Below are positions 8,170 to 17,600 of a stretch of DNA of 64,000 bases, piece after piece. The stretch spans positions 57,732 to 121,731 of the forward strand of contig JBBQWT010000009.1 in assembly GCA_038210375.1 (NCBI GenBank). The letters are read 5' to 3'. Made by a program: the position numbers and the translations under genes. Within the stretch, counting starts at the first letter, position 1, and each line of letters opens with the position of its first letter. The notes beneath the pieces were generated by a model. It was given only the letters and a program-made list of their open reading frames with translations. It did no database searches and was not told the DNA's origin. This DNA comes from JBBQWT01 sp038210375. GTDB taxonomy: Bacteria; Acidobacteriota; Terriglobia; Terriglobales; Acidobacteriaceae.

Positions 8170-10605
8170 TTAGAACGTGATGGCCTTCAGCGCAGTACCA
8201 AAGGTTGCATCGTTTGTGGTTTGTCCGCCGGGCGTCGTTCGTGGCAACGCCAGCGCCGCATTCATATCGATCTGAATGATGCGATGGGTGCTGCCATCGA
8301 GCAGATAGCCGAAAGGAGTACTGGTTTTACCGTTCAGGAATACGCCAACCGCATGCGGATCCCGTGCGATGTTATACGACGAGAAGGCGGTGCGGAGGTT
8401 TCCGGTTACTGCATCACTCAATCCCTTCCAGGGACTGGTTTTCGGATCCTGCACGATACCCACTCCAAAGTCGGTAGAGAAACCGGCCATGAAGAGGACG
8501 GCATGGCTAGTGCTGTCCACTGCCGAACCGGAGAAGGTTCGGGTAGGTGAAAAGCTGAACTTCACCAGGCCATTGGGGCCAGGAGCGAAGGTCTGCGGGT
8601 TGGTGATTCCCGATACCGGAGCGCCACCGGGGATGACGATGGTCTTCAGGTTAAGGAAATCCGCGACACTGCTGTCCTCGGGAGTCATGATGCCGACCTG
8701 GAAAGTGCTGTCCACCGAATCCGCATCCACCGTGTCGCCTCCACCCAGGTCCGTCTGGATCTGGCTGAAGGTGGCGGCATCCGCGTTAAAGCTTCCCTTT
8801 CCACTGGTGTTCAGGTCGATGATCTGCACCCCCGAGTAGTTACCGGCGAAGAGCATGTTGTGGGGCACATCGCCCCCCAGGTTCTCAGCCAGGAAGCCCT
8901 CGATCGGGTAATTCTTTCCCAGCGCCTTGGTGCTCAGGTCGAAGAAGGAATACCCGTCAGCGGTAGCCAGCCAGATGCCGCCTCCGAAGGGAATGCCGCC
9001 CGCCACAAAAGCTGAACCACCGCTGAAGCCGACAGGGCTGGTTGCCTTGAGGGGCAAGGTCGCCGTGAAGTCAATCAGGTTGGTTTCATCGGTGGCATTA
9101 CCCGGGGTCCCGTTGATCAGGACTTCGGCGTTCAAGAGCGCCACTTTCTTGCTGCCGTAGGCGAAGGTGAACACCTGCGCGTGCGCGGCGCCGGTAACCG
9201 GAATCACTCCGCCGACCTCGCCGCCAAGCGTGGTAGCCACACTGGGCCACGCTTTGCCGGTGGCAACTGTTGAGGGATCGGTGATATCCACCACCGCGAC
9301 ACCATTACTGCGCGCCGCCGCAAACAGGATCTGTTTGCTGGTGGTTGAACCCGCTGGGGTGAAGGTGAGTGAAGAAAGAGCTCCCGAGCTACCTGCCGAC
9401 AATCCGGTGGAAGTCGGAGTCAGGGTGCTCGATTGCACGCCCTTGCTCATGGCGCTGGTGATGGCGCTGGCGTCTGAAGGCACAATGCCCTCGGCCTTGG
9501 GGGAAGTACCGCTGCTCAGATACGAACTCACGCACGCGAGGAAGTCGGTCGTGGGGAAGGTGGTGGGCAGGGTCTTGGCGCCGGAGATCACAATCGGCGC
9601 CTTGTTGAACAATCCATCGAATTTGCCGTCCGAAATATCTTTGGCAAAAGCCACGGAGAGCGCGCCGGGATCGACGCCCAGGGATTTCGCCAGGCAGAGA
9701 ATTCCGCCGTCGATCAGGCCAACGTTAAAGCCGGCCGGATCACCGGTGATGTCGGCCTTCTTCAGTTTGGCGATGATTTGTTCCAGGGTTACGCCGGTGG
9801 GGGTTTTAATTGCGTAGTAGCCCGCGATTTGCGTACTGGCGGCGCCGTGAGCCGAAGACCCGCTGGCGGTGGCAAATGTGCGTGCTCCCGAAACCCGGGC
9901 GCCCGACGTAGGCAAGCCATTATTAATGTAGAAAACCGTGAGCGCATCAACTTCGGTGGTCAGCGGGTTGATGGTGAGTCCGGAAATACCAGCGCTTCCC
10001 ACTGAATCCAGAAATGCCGTGAGCGTCCCGGCGTTGGTAATGGTGGTGCCATCCAGTTCGCTGATGTAAGTCCCACCCGTAGCACTAAGCCTCACTGAAC
10101 CGGACGTCGGAGCAGCAGTGATGTTGAAGTTGCCGTTGGCGTCGGTGGTGGCCGTACCCAGGCTGGCGCCGTTGGAGCCATCGGCATTTACCGCGAATGC
10201 CGTAACCGTGGATGCGTTCAGCGGGCCTTTAATCACAATACCGACGATGCCCACACCCGAGCTGGACAGGGTGACCGATGCTACGTTGGCGGTCGACACC
10301 GCCCCGAATTGTCCCAGGCTGGCCGAAATCTGAATGCTCGCCGGGCTAGGCAGGGCGGCGGGCGCGGTGTAGAAACCTGACGGCGAAATGGTTCCCACCG
10401 TGGCGTTCCCGCCCTGGATGCCGTTTACGAACCAGTTCACGTTCGAAACCGGGGTGCCGTTGATCGTCGCTGAAAATTGTTGGGATTGCCCCGTCTTTAG
10501 GTTGGCGCTGCTGGGCGTAATCGCGAGAATGGCCTTCTCATTCGCACAACCGCTAAAAATCAGCAGTGTGAGTAGAAACGTGGACAAAAGTAAACGACGA
10601 GTCAT
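8170..10605 (-). CDS. Exported lipoprotein with bacterial Ig-like domain
   Basis: 811 residues. A lipoprotein signal ends at a lipobox FSGC (Cys20). Residues 25-110 form a Big-type Ig-like domain (ILAITPSSANLKTGQSQQFS...GTISPSGFYTAPA), common in acidobacterial surface proteins. Next comes a carboxypeptidase-regulatory-like beta-sandwich (GTATTDANGNFNITAAP, about 140-190), a helical middle section with SDGKFDGLFNKAPIV, and a C-terminal half with propeller-like strands (VDITDP, NMLFAGNYSGVQIIDLN). AGGAAGGGA before the ATG is a strong ribosome binding site, and a strong terminator follows. Probably anchored in the outer membrane. The biochemical role is unknown; binding or adhesion would be a guess. 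Confidence 0.8.
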   Translation of the reverse strand: MTRRLLLSTFLLTLLIFSGCANEKAILAITPSSANLKTGQSQQFSATINGTPVSNVNWFVNGIQGGNATVGTISPSGFYTAPAALPSPASIQISASLGQFGAVSTANVASVTLSSSGVGIVGIVIKGPLNASTVTAFAVNADGSNGASLGTATTDANGNFNITAAPTSGSVRLSATGGTYISELDGTTITNAGTLTAFLDSVGSAGISGLTINPLTTEVDALTVFYINNGLPTSGARVSGARTFATASGSSAHGAASTQIAGYYAIKTPTGVTLEQIIAKLKKADITGDPAGFNVGLIDGGILCLAKSLGVDPGALSVAFAKDISDGKFDGLFNKAPIVISGAKTLPTTFPTTDFLACVSSYLSSGTSPKAEGIVPSDASAITSAMSKGVQSSTLTPTSTGLSAGSSGALSSLTFTPAGSTTSKQILFAAARSNGVAVVDITDPSTVATGKAWPSVATTLGGEVGGVIPVTGAAHAQVFTFAYGSKKVALLNAEVLINGTPGNATDETNLIDFTATLPLKATSPVGFSGGSAFVAGGIPFGGGIWLATADGYSFFDLSTKALGKNYPIEGFLAENLGGDVPHNMLFAGNYSGVQIIDLNTSGKGSFNADAATFSQIQTDLGGGDTVDADSVDSTFQVGIMTPEDSSVADFLNLKTIVIPGGAPVSGITNPQTFAPGPNGLVKFSFSPTRTFSGSAVDSTSHAVLFMAGFSTDFGVGIVQDPKTSPWKGLSDAVTGNLRTAFSSYNIARDPHAVGVFLNGKTSTPFGYLLDGSTHRIIQIDMNAALALPRTTPGGQTTNDATFGTALKAITF

Positions 10606-10844
10606 TGGTCCCTTCCTGTGCTGCTGCCGCAGCGTGTTATGAGGTTCTAAACAACCTGGTTTTGGGTTTAATGGTACGAAGTCTTGGCAATAACCGGTGC
10701 CGTGGGTGAAATTCGGATGAGGGAGAATATGAACAAAGTTTGTACAACATTTTTATAGCAAAAACCTTACATAGTCAATTATTGGTCATGGTTTTACTCA
10801 AACCCTAACCAACCCCTCAGTCTTAGTGGGTACGGTGCAACAGC

Positions 10845-11159
10845 CTATTTGGATGTTTCCGGGACGAACCCCTCCGGGCGCGCAATTCCTTCTCCAAAAA
10901 GGAATTCCTCCAGCTGTTTTACGATCAATTCCTGGGCCTGTTTGGTCGCCGGATTCAATCGATATTCGTTGATCACCATCTTGCAATGCTCCTGCCACAA
11001 GCGCCAGGCTTCAGCCGAGACGTTATTGAAAATGCGCTCCCCCAGCGGGTTGTCGAACGGAGGCTCGTCGAGTCCCGGCATCTCCTGCTTGAACTTCACG
11101 CACATCACCATATGCTTGCCGGGTACGGAAGGGCTCCCCGGCGCTGGATTTGATCCCAT
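10845..11159 (-). CDS. yggX: YggX-family Fe(2+)-trafficking protein
   Basis: 104 residues. The core from residue 18 on (VMCVKFKQEMPGLDEPP, GERIFNNVSAEAWRLWQEH, MVINEYRLNP, EEFLFGEG) matches the YggX family, small cytoplasmic proteins linked to iron trafficking and protection of Fe-S enzymes from oxidation. The conserved N-terminal Cys is C20. Compared with the enterobacterial protein there is an extension of about 13 residues at the N-terminus, but AAGGAG at the right distance supports this start. It is the last gene of the minus-strand group with lemA and the TPM gene, with a 116-nt gap to lemA. Confidence 0.92.
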   Translation of the reverse strand: MGSNPAPGSPSVPGKHMVMCVKFKQEMPGLDEPPFDNPLGERIFNNVSAEAWRLWQEHCKMVINEYRLNPATKQAQELIVKQLEEFLFGEGIARPEGFVPETSK

Positions 11160-11275
11160 TCGCGCACTCCTTAAAGATTCATTTGAAAACGTCCCGCCCA
11201 GCTTCTGGCGCCAGACAAGTTTGCAGCACGCATCACCACAGGGTCCCGCGAGCGTGCCCCTCTTGCCCGTCCCCT

Positions 11276-11881
11276 CTAATGAGCCGGCGCCGGTTCCAGG
11301 TTCTTCTTCACTCCCGAGAAATCCACTTTGGGAGCTCGTTTCGCACCTTCATCCGAGGTGAAATAGGCGTCGTTACGCTTATACCCGCCCCATCCGGCAA
11401 ACAGGCTGTTGGGAAACAGCGATATATAGGTGTTGTAATCCTGCAGCGAATCGTTGTAGCGCTTGCGCTCAACCGCAATGCGGTTTTCCGTTCCCGCCAG
11501 CTCATCCTGCAGGCGCAGGTAGTTCTCGCTCGATCTCAGTTGGGGGTAGTTCTCTACCACCGCCAGCAATCGCCCCAGGGCCCCGTCCAGTTGATGGTTG
11601 GCCGCGATCTTGTCGGTGGGATTGCCCGCCGAAAGCAGCGCCGACCGCGCCCGTGCGATCTCGCCGAACACCGTTTGTTCCTGCAGGGAGATTCCCTTTA
11701 CCGTCTCCACCAGGTTGGGAATGAGGTCGGCGCGCCGCTGCAAAACCACGTCCACCTCTGCCCATGCGGCTTTTACCGCTTCGTTCTTGGTGACGATCTG
11801 GTTGCGCACCCCGACATACTGCCCGAAAATCGCGAAAATGATTACCGCGATAATTACTACAACAATCAAAACCTTGCTCAT
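11276..11881 (-). CDS. lemA: LemA family protein
   Basis: 201 residues. One N-terminal membrane helix (residues 3-20, VLIVVVIIAVIIFAIFG) is followed by a long antiparallel helical domain with the family signature VQRRADLIPNL-like (VVLQRRADLIPNLVETVKG) and ENYLRLQDELAGTENRIAVE, then YNTYISLFPNSLFAG. LemA proteins have a short outside N-terminus and a large cytoplasmic helical domain; their function is poorly defined. A TPM-domain gene usually lies next to lemA, as here, but a nucleotidyltransferase gene sits between them (11957-12706). Confidence 0.93.
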   Translation of the reverse strand: MSKVLIVVVIIAVIIFAIFGQYVGVRNQIVTKNEAVKAAWAEVDVVLQRRADLIPNLVETVKGISLQEQTVFGEIARARSALLSAGNPTDKIAANHQLDGALGRLLAVVENYPQLRSSENYLRLQDELAGTENRIAVERKRYNDSLQDYNTYISLFPNSLFAGWGGYKRNDAYFTSDEGAKRAPKVDFSGVKKNLEPAPAH

Positions 11882-11956
11882 TTTTCGTCTCCTCTAGATA
11901 TTCCTTTGCACCGTGCCCGGTTTCCCGGCAACCTGTTGGCGTCCACTCTGGCGGCG

Positions 11957-12706
11957 TCAGGATGGCAATTTCCGGCTCGCGCCCTGCGCCAGGCTGTCAT
12001 CCACCCTGGCCGTCACCTTCTCAATGGCCGTCAGGTATCGCGCCAGCACCTGGTGCACATCCATGCCCGATTCACTGGTTTTCTTCTCCCGGACATCCAG
12101 TAACTCGCTGAACGCCGACCCGTCTACTCCCATGCGCTGCTCTACGCCTGCTATGGTCTCACGCCAGCCCGAGGGCAAATCCGCGGTCTCATCGGTTGCC
12201 AGCAGCGCGTGGCGAAACAGCGTCAGAAACGTTGAAACCGATTTCAACATCAGCGCCAGCACCCGCTTGCTGTCTTCTTCCACGCTGACATACTGCCGCC
12301 GCAACAGTAACAGCTTGCTGCGCAGCTCGTGTTCCACCTGGATATGGTGCAGGTCCATGGGAATCTGCAGCCGGGAAAAAATGTCATCCCCCAGCAGCAC
12401 CTGGTGGCCCTTCTGGATGTCGAGCATCTCGATGGCAAAAATGTCGGCTGATTTTTCCAGCTCCGCCCGGCTAAACAACATCGGCGCGGGATGCCTGAGC
12501 TTCACCCACCACTTGACCGCCGGCCCCACCGAACGCAGCGCCGCCAGCGAAGCGTGGTGCAGCACGATCAGGATGTTTACATCAGAAACCTCGGCGTGAA
12601 ATTCAGGCGACGCCGCCGAGCCATACAAAACCACGCTCTGCACGTGCTCGCCCGCCGAGCTTTGCAGCCGCTGTAAGAGCTCCGCCACCTGCTTTTCCGG
12701 CATCAT
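11957..12706 (-). CDS. Nucleotidyltransferase-fold protein with altered metal motif
   Basis: 249 residues. The N-terminus has the pol-beta-superfamily signature GS followed by the acidic strand: VLYGSAASPEFHAEVSDVN then ILIVL. The usual pattern is GSx(8-10)DxD; here the second Asp is Asn (SDVN). The rest (about 110-249) is helical with many Leu/Arg residues and could be a four-helix, HEPN-like or substrate-binding domain. It lies 50 nt after the TPM gene and 75 nt before lemA on the same strand. If active it would transfer a nucleotide to a protein or small molecule; the lost Asp suggests weak or no catalysis. Two adjacent ATGs (12706 and 12703) are possible starts. Confidence 0.75.
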   Translation of the reverse strand: MMPEKQVAELLQRLQSSAGEHVQSVVLYGSAASPEFHAEVSDVNILIVLHHASLAALRSVGPAVKWWVKLRHPAPMLFSRAELEKSADIFAIEMLDIQKGHQVLLGDDIFSRLQIPMDLHHIQVEHELRSKLLLLRRQYVSVEEDSKRVLALMLKSVSTFLTLFRHALLATDETADLPSGWRETIAGVEQRMGVDGSAFSELLDVREKKTSESGMDVHQVLARYLTAIEKVTARVDDSLAQGASRKLPS

Positions 12707-12755
12707 GATGGTTGCATTCCTTTCGCCCCGCTATTCACGCTTGTCCTTGGCGCTG

Positions 12756-13550
12756 CTACCAGCTGCCGCTGGCCCCGCCGCCCCCCGAACTCCCCCCGCC
12801 AAATCCTCCAAACCCGCCGCCTCCGCCAAAACCGCCGCCCCCGCTCCATCCTCCGCCGCCAGACCCGCCGCCAGAGAATAATGATAGCAACCCCAGCATC
12901 CGGCCCAGAGGAGTAAAGATCATGAACAGGATAAAAATCACGATCAGGATCATCTTACCCAGTGACATGCTCCGACGCGCCGGTTCCGGGGCCGCTTCCG
13001 GCAGGGCCGGCATATCACCGGTCAGCGTAATATGAGCGTCGTCGGCGACCACCTGGGCGGTGCGCTGGGTGAGCAACTTTATCCCGTTGCTGTAGTCGCT
13101 CTGCTGGAAAAACGGGACCGCTTCGCGCCCGAACCCGCCTACTTTGCCGTCGGGTAAAATCGGCTCAAGGCCGTAGCCCACCTCGGTGCGGTAACGATGG
13201 TCATCGGCCGCCACCAGGATGAGCACGCCGCGATTGCTGGATTTGCCGCCGACGCCCCACGCCTTGAAAAGCTCGACCGCATAGCTGTCGATGTCGGAGC
13301 CATCCAGCGAACGAATGGTGACCACCGCGATTTGCGCCTTGGCCTGCTCATCTACCTGGCGGCATAGTTCTTCGAGTTGCGCCGCCGTGCCCGCGTCCAG
13401 CACCTTGGCAAAGTCGTTCACGTACCCTGTGGCCTTGAGCGACGCGATCGGCTCCGCACCCGCAAAAATCGAAGCCAGTAACAGCAGGCAGACCGCTCCC
13501 AGTTGAAGCAGACGCAGACTCAATCGATGCTTCAAGGGAGTGCGGAACAT
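12756..13550 (-). CDS. TPM-domain membrane protein (YgcG family)
   Basis: 264 residues. A signal peptide covers about 1-32 (LLQLGAVCLLLLASIFAGA). The TPM domain (about 38-160) starts GYVNDFAKVLDAGTAAQLEE and includes IAVVTIRSLDGSDIDSYAVE and ILVAADDHRYRTEVGYGLE. A membrane helix lies near 196-215 and the tail from 226 is almost pure Gly/Ser with Trp and Phe. TPM domains are exported and often bind Ca2+; known members act in photosystem II repair or in phosphate hydrolysis, and pairing with LemA is recurrent. First gene of the minus-strand cluster; divergent from the RsbW-like gene. Confidence 0.9.
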   Translation of the reverse strand: MFRTPLKHRLSLRLLQLGAVCLLLLASIFAGAEPIASLKATGYVNDFAKVLDAGTAAQLEELCRQVDEQAKAQIAVVTIRSLDGSDIDSYAVELFKAWGVGGKSSNRGVLILVAADDHRYRTEVGYGLEPILPDGKVGGFGREAVPFFQQSDYSNGIKLLTQRTAQVVADDAHITLTGDMPALPEAAPEPARRSMSLGKMILIVIFILFMIFTPLGRMLGLLSLFSGGGSGGGGWSGGGGFGGGGGFGGFGGGSSGGGGASGSW

Positions 13551-13796
13551 GGAACAAATTGTACACGGCGGATGAATCGCGAAGATTCCCGGGCCCTGCC
13601 TGGCTAAAAAGCCATACCAGTGAAGAGTTACGCGTTTTATTCAAGTCTTGACCTGCCCTGATTCCCGAAGAAGTATTTTGCTGGTTGTTGGCGCGCGGGC
13701 TCTCGCGTTTTCCTTGCTTCTTACCCGGTTCCAACCTCGCCCCCAACGACAGCTGACGCGAAACTGCTAAACTGATTTCCAGTGAGAGCCAAAAAC

Positions 13797-14243
13797 ATGC
13801 CCACCGATCCCCTGCCACGCTGCGAATTTGACGGCAAGAAACTCATCCTCAAACTGAATTTCACCATCCCCGCCGACCCCCAGGAGATTTCCAAGGTGGT
13901 CGATGGCATCATGAAACTCGCGGCCGACATGAAATGCGCTGACGGCAAGGAATTTGAGATGGAGACCGCGCTGCGCGAAGCGCTGGCCAACGCCATCATT
14001 CACGGCGCCCACGCCGATGCAAAAAAGCACATTCAGTGCTGTGTGGCCTGTGACGAAAGCCTGAGAATCATGATCGTGGTGCGCGATCCCGGCGAGGGAT
14101 TTGATCCATCATCCATTCCCAGCCCCATAGTCGGCCAGAATATCTACGAAGGCCACGGCCGCGGACTATTCCTGATCAACCAGCTAATGGATGAAGTCCA
14201 TTTCGAACGCGGCGGCACCGAAATCCACATGACCAAGAACTAA
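13797..14243 (+). CDS. RsbW-like ATP-binding (anti-sigma/serine kinase) protein
   Basis: 148 residues from ATG 13797; a GTG 15 nt upstream is also in frame. GHKL ATPase motifs are clear: N-box EALANAIIHGA (61-71), G1 box DPGEGFD (97-103) and G2 box GHGRGLFLI (119-127). No histidine phospho-acceptor domain is present, so this is a single-domain kinase of the RsbW/SpoIIAB/BtrW kind that binds a sigma factor or phosphorylates an anti-anti-sigma STAS protein. No STAS or sigma gene is adjacent, so the target must be encoded elsewhere. Confidence 0.88.
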   Translation: MPTDPLPRCEFDGKKLILKLNFTIPADPQEISKVVDGIMKLAADMKCADGKEFEMETALREALANAIIHGAHADAKKHIQCCVACDESLRIMIVVRDPGEGFDPSSIPSPIVGQNIYEGHGRGLFLINQLMDEVHFERGGTEIHMTKN

Positions 14244-14602
14244 AGCGCAAGCGCGGGAGTCGCGCCTGATGAGTCCCCCCACGGGATGTCATTCTGACGA
14301 CCCCCGGCTTTATCGGGGTGAGGAAGAATCCCTACCCTCGGCAAACTCTCAGCTAACCCGATGGTTCATCTCCGCCGAATACTTACCACTGCACGATGAC
14401 GTTCGAGCCCGGTGCCTGATCCCTAGCGGAGGACCGAAAAAGGCCCGGGGAAATACTTGTCGAACAGTAGGGGTCCTTCCTCACCCCGATAAAGCCGGGG
14501 GGCGTCAGGATGACACCGGGGGAGGGGGTTTAGAGATGCCGAGAAACTCCGCGGACAAAAAATCGCAATGGGACACGGCAGCCACGAAAACGCTCTAAAC
14601 GT
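14244..14602. other. Intergenic region filled by a 229-bp repeat and shared flank
   Basis: Holds the palindromic element at 14287-14515. The 80-90 bases after it (GAGGGGGTTTAGAGATGCCG onward to the terminator) also match the flank of the copy at 18954, so the duplicated unit is longer than the element itself. No gene. Confidence 0.7.
14287..14515 (+). repeat. 229-bp palindromic element, copy A
   Basis: Ends are inverted repeats of about 40 bp: TGTCATTCTGACGACCCCCG with GCTTTATCGGGGTGAGGAAG at the left, and its near-exact reverse complement at the right (CTTCCTCACCCCGATAAAGC ... GTCAGGATGACA). Copies B (18954-19182) and C (23545-23773) have exactly the same length. The interior has no conserved reading frame. 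Confidence 0.9.
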
Positions 14603-14635
14603 AAAAAAAGGCTGCGCCGAAGCGCAGCCTTTTTT
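14603..14635. terminator. Bidirectional intrinsic terminator
   Basis: AAAAAAAGGCTGCGC pairs with GCGCAGCCTTTTTT around CGAA. With A-runs and T-runs on both sides it can end minus-strand transcripts of the TonB-dependent receptor gene 19 nt away, and plus-strand ones. Confidence 0.9.
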
Positions 14636-14653
14636 GTTAATCAAACTACAGCC

Positions 14654-17600
14654 CTAGAACCGGATCTTCAACGCCAACTGCATGATGCGGTTGTCCCGCA
14701 CGGTCGTCACCTGCCCGAACGAAGGATTGCCGAAGGTGGTGTTGATCGAGTTGAAGTTGGTGTGGTTCATCAGGTTAAAAGCTTCGGCGCGAAGCTGCAT
14801 GTTCAAGTTTTCATATAATTTGATGTTCTTGAACAATGAAGCGTCGAAGCGGTAGAAGCCTGGTCCCCTGACGGCTCCGCGCGACGAGTTGCCCGGCCGG
14901 GCTTGCCCCGCAGGAACCGCAGCAAATGCCGCGGTATTGAACCACTGCAGCAAAGTGCGCGGCGCGCCCGAGTTGGGGTCGCCAATCTTGTCCGGCCGCA
15001 ACGACGAAGGGCTGGAGCCTCTTACGCCCTGTCCTGCGGGATCGAAGTTTGTGGCGCTGCCGTCAAAAACGGTAAACGGCAACCCTGAGTTCGCCGCCAC
15101 GATACCTGAAACCTCCCAGCCTCCCAGCAGATGACCTACTACGCCTTCCTGGTTTCGCATGAAAGGTATCTCATACACATAGTTTGCCGAAAATACATGG
15201 CGGCGGTCATTCTGCGTCGAGCCATACTCGCATTGCAGGCAGTAGGTGTTTTGCGGCGCCGATGAACGGTCGGTCTGGGCGTTGGTCAGCCCGTGCGACC
15301 AGGTGTAGGCCAGATTCACCAGGGAACCCCCGGAAAACCGTTTCTGCACGCTGGTTTGCAACGAGTTATAGTTCGCCTTGAACCACGGCTCAATCGCGGA
15401 AATGGGCCCGTAGCCCAGGTAAGGACGAATCGCATTCAATTGGCTTGTATTTTTGCCAAGGAATTGTCCGGCAATCGGAGTTGCCAACCCGGGAACGTTC
15501 TGGTAGGCCCCAGGCTGAGGCTGGTTGATGTCAGCAAGGCCAATGAGATGAGTGCTCTTGGCCCCGTAGTAGCCGATGTCGAGCAGCACCCTCTTGGGGA
15601 ACTCGTGCTGCATGTCGAAGCTCCACTGCTGGGTATAAGGCACTGCGTCGGAGTTGGGCGTGCCGCGCAGGCTGCGTGGCGCCGCGCTTACAACCGCCGC
15701 GCCTCCTCCCGCGTTGTCAAACCGCGTGTTAGGTATGGTGATGCTTTGCACGAACGGCAGATTGGTAAAGATGTTCTGTTCGTAGACACCGAACAGCGAA
15801 GAGTCATAAGAAAGTCCGTAACCAGTTCGGATGGACGTTTTGCCGTCACCCCAAGGATCCCAGGCAAGGCCAAAACGCGGCGAAAAATTCTTGTAGTTGG
15901 TGGGCGCCACCGCTTGTCCAAACGGAGAACTCGTTCCATTGACGATAATTCCGTTCAGGGGATCAGTGGCGGGGGTGACGATATTTCCCGTGGCGAGGCT
16001 GATCACCGCCGCACTGGCGGGATTGTAACGCCGGGGATCGAAGTTTGACAGAAAATGGTTGTGATCGGTCGGCTGGCGGAACAGCGACCATCGCAATCCG
16101 AAGTTCACCGTCAGGTTGGGCCGCAGTTTGTATTCATCCTGCCCATACAGTTCCAGTTGCGAAGCGTGAATGTCGGGCGTTAGATCCAGGGAAGCCTGGG
16201 TGTAGCTGCCTACAAACCCCGAAAGGAAGCTGGCAAAGGACTGCTGGAAAGTGGTGGCCGCGCTGCCGGCCGGGCGGCCAGTGCTATTGAACCCGAATGT
16301 TCCGGTATTGTTGCCTCCAGCGTTTTCATTCTTCTGGTAGCGGTGGTAAGTGCCGCCAAATTTCAGGTTGTGCTGTGACACAATCTTGGTCAGGTTGCTG
16401 AACACGTTGTAATCACGGTTGAAATCGCGGTAAGGCCCAAAACTGGTGATCGACGAGCCGCCTGAAAAGGTGACTGCCGGAATTCGCGCCAGCGAAGAGG
16501 GGAAGGGCAGCGCCGGGCGAACGTCAGGAGAATTAGCCGATCCGATCGATCCAATAGGGTCGCTGAGGATTGCTCCGAAGGAGTACGCAACCCCCCCATC
16601 AATCAATAACGTGGGGGTAATCGCACCCGTAAATGTTCCCAGGTAGCTGCGCCCCGGCGAGTTGGTTTGGGTGGTTCCCACACCCGGCAAAGACGCGCCG
16701 GTGAACAAGCCGCCGGGCTCAATCGTGGGAATGGTGTCGTTAATAAATCTAAACGCCAGCGACAGCTTGTCGGTCAGCCGGTGGTCCAGGCGCAGCAGTT
16801 CCTGCCGCGAATTCAGAACCGTGCGGAAGTTTGAAATCAGGACATGCGGATCGATAGGACTATTGGGCGCGGGCAAGCCATTAATGATGTCTTTAAGGTA
16901 GGCCGCTGCCACCGGGTTGATGGCGGTCACTTGGGTGCCGGTGGCCGTGCAGACGCCGGCAGCGCTGAATGCGATGCACACCGGGGCGTTGAAGGTCCCT
17001 GAGCGCTCGGCGACTGTGGGGATGGTTCCATTCACGGTGGCGTAGTTGATAATGCGGCGCAGCTCCTCGGAATAGAAGAAGAAAGTCTTGTTCTTTTCCG
17101 GGGTATAGAGACCGGGGATGCGCACCGGGCCGCCGATGGTGCCGCCAAAGTTGTTGTAGCGCAGCTTGGGCTTGGCTACACTCGCCAGCTTGTTGAAGTA
17201 GGTGTTGGCGTTGAGCACGTCGTTGCGAAAAAACTCATAAGCGTCGCCGTGAAACTTGTCGGAGCCGCTCTTGGTCACGACGTTGATCATGCCGCCGGCC
17301 GCGCGGCCAAATTCGGCGCTATAGAGCCCGCGCAATACCTTGAACTCGGCAATGGCGTCCACGCTGGGATAGGTCAGCAGCGAGAGGTTCGACCCGCGAT
17401 CTACGTTGTCGGCGCCATCCACCGTCCAGTTGTTGGCGCTGGTGCGCTGCCCATTAATCGAATAAGCGAGGGTGGAGGTACCCCCCTGCGGGACTGTGAC
17501 CCCAATATAAAGCTGGTCGGTGGCGCCACCGTAGCTCACTCCCGGCTGCAGGGAAACCAATTGCTCATAGTTGCGGTTGTTGATGGAAAGCTCGGTGATC

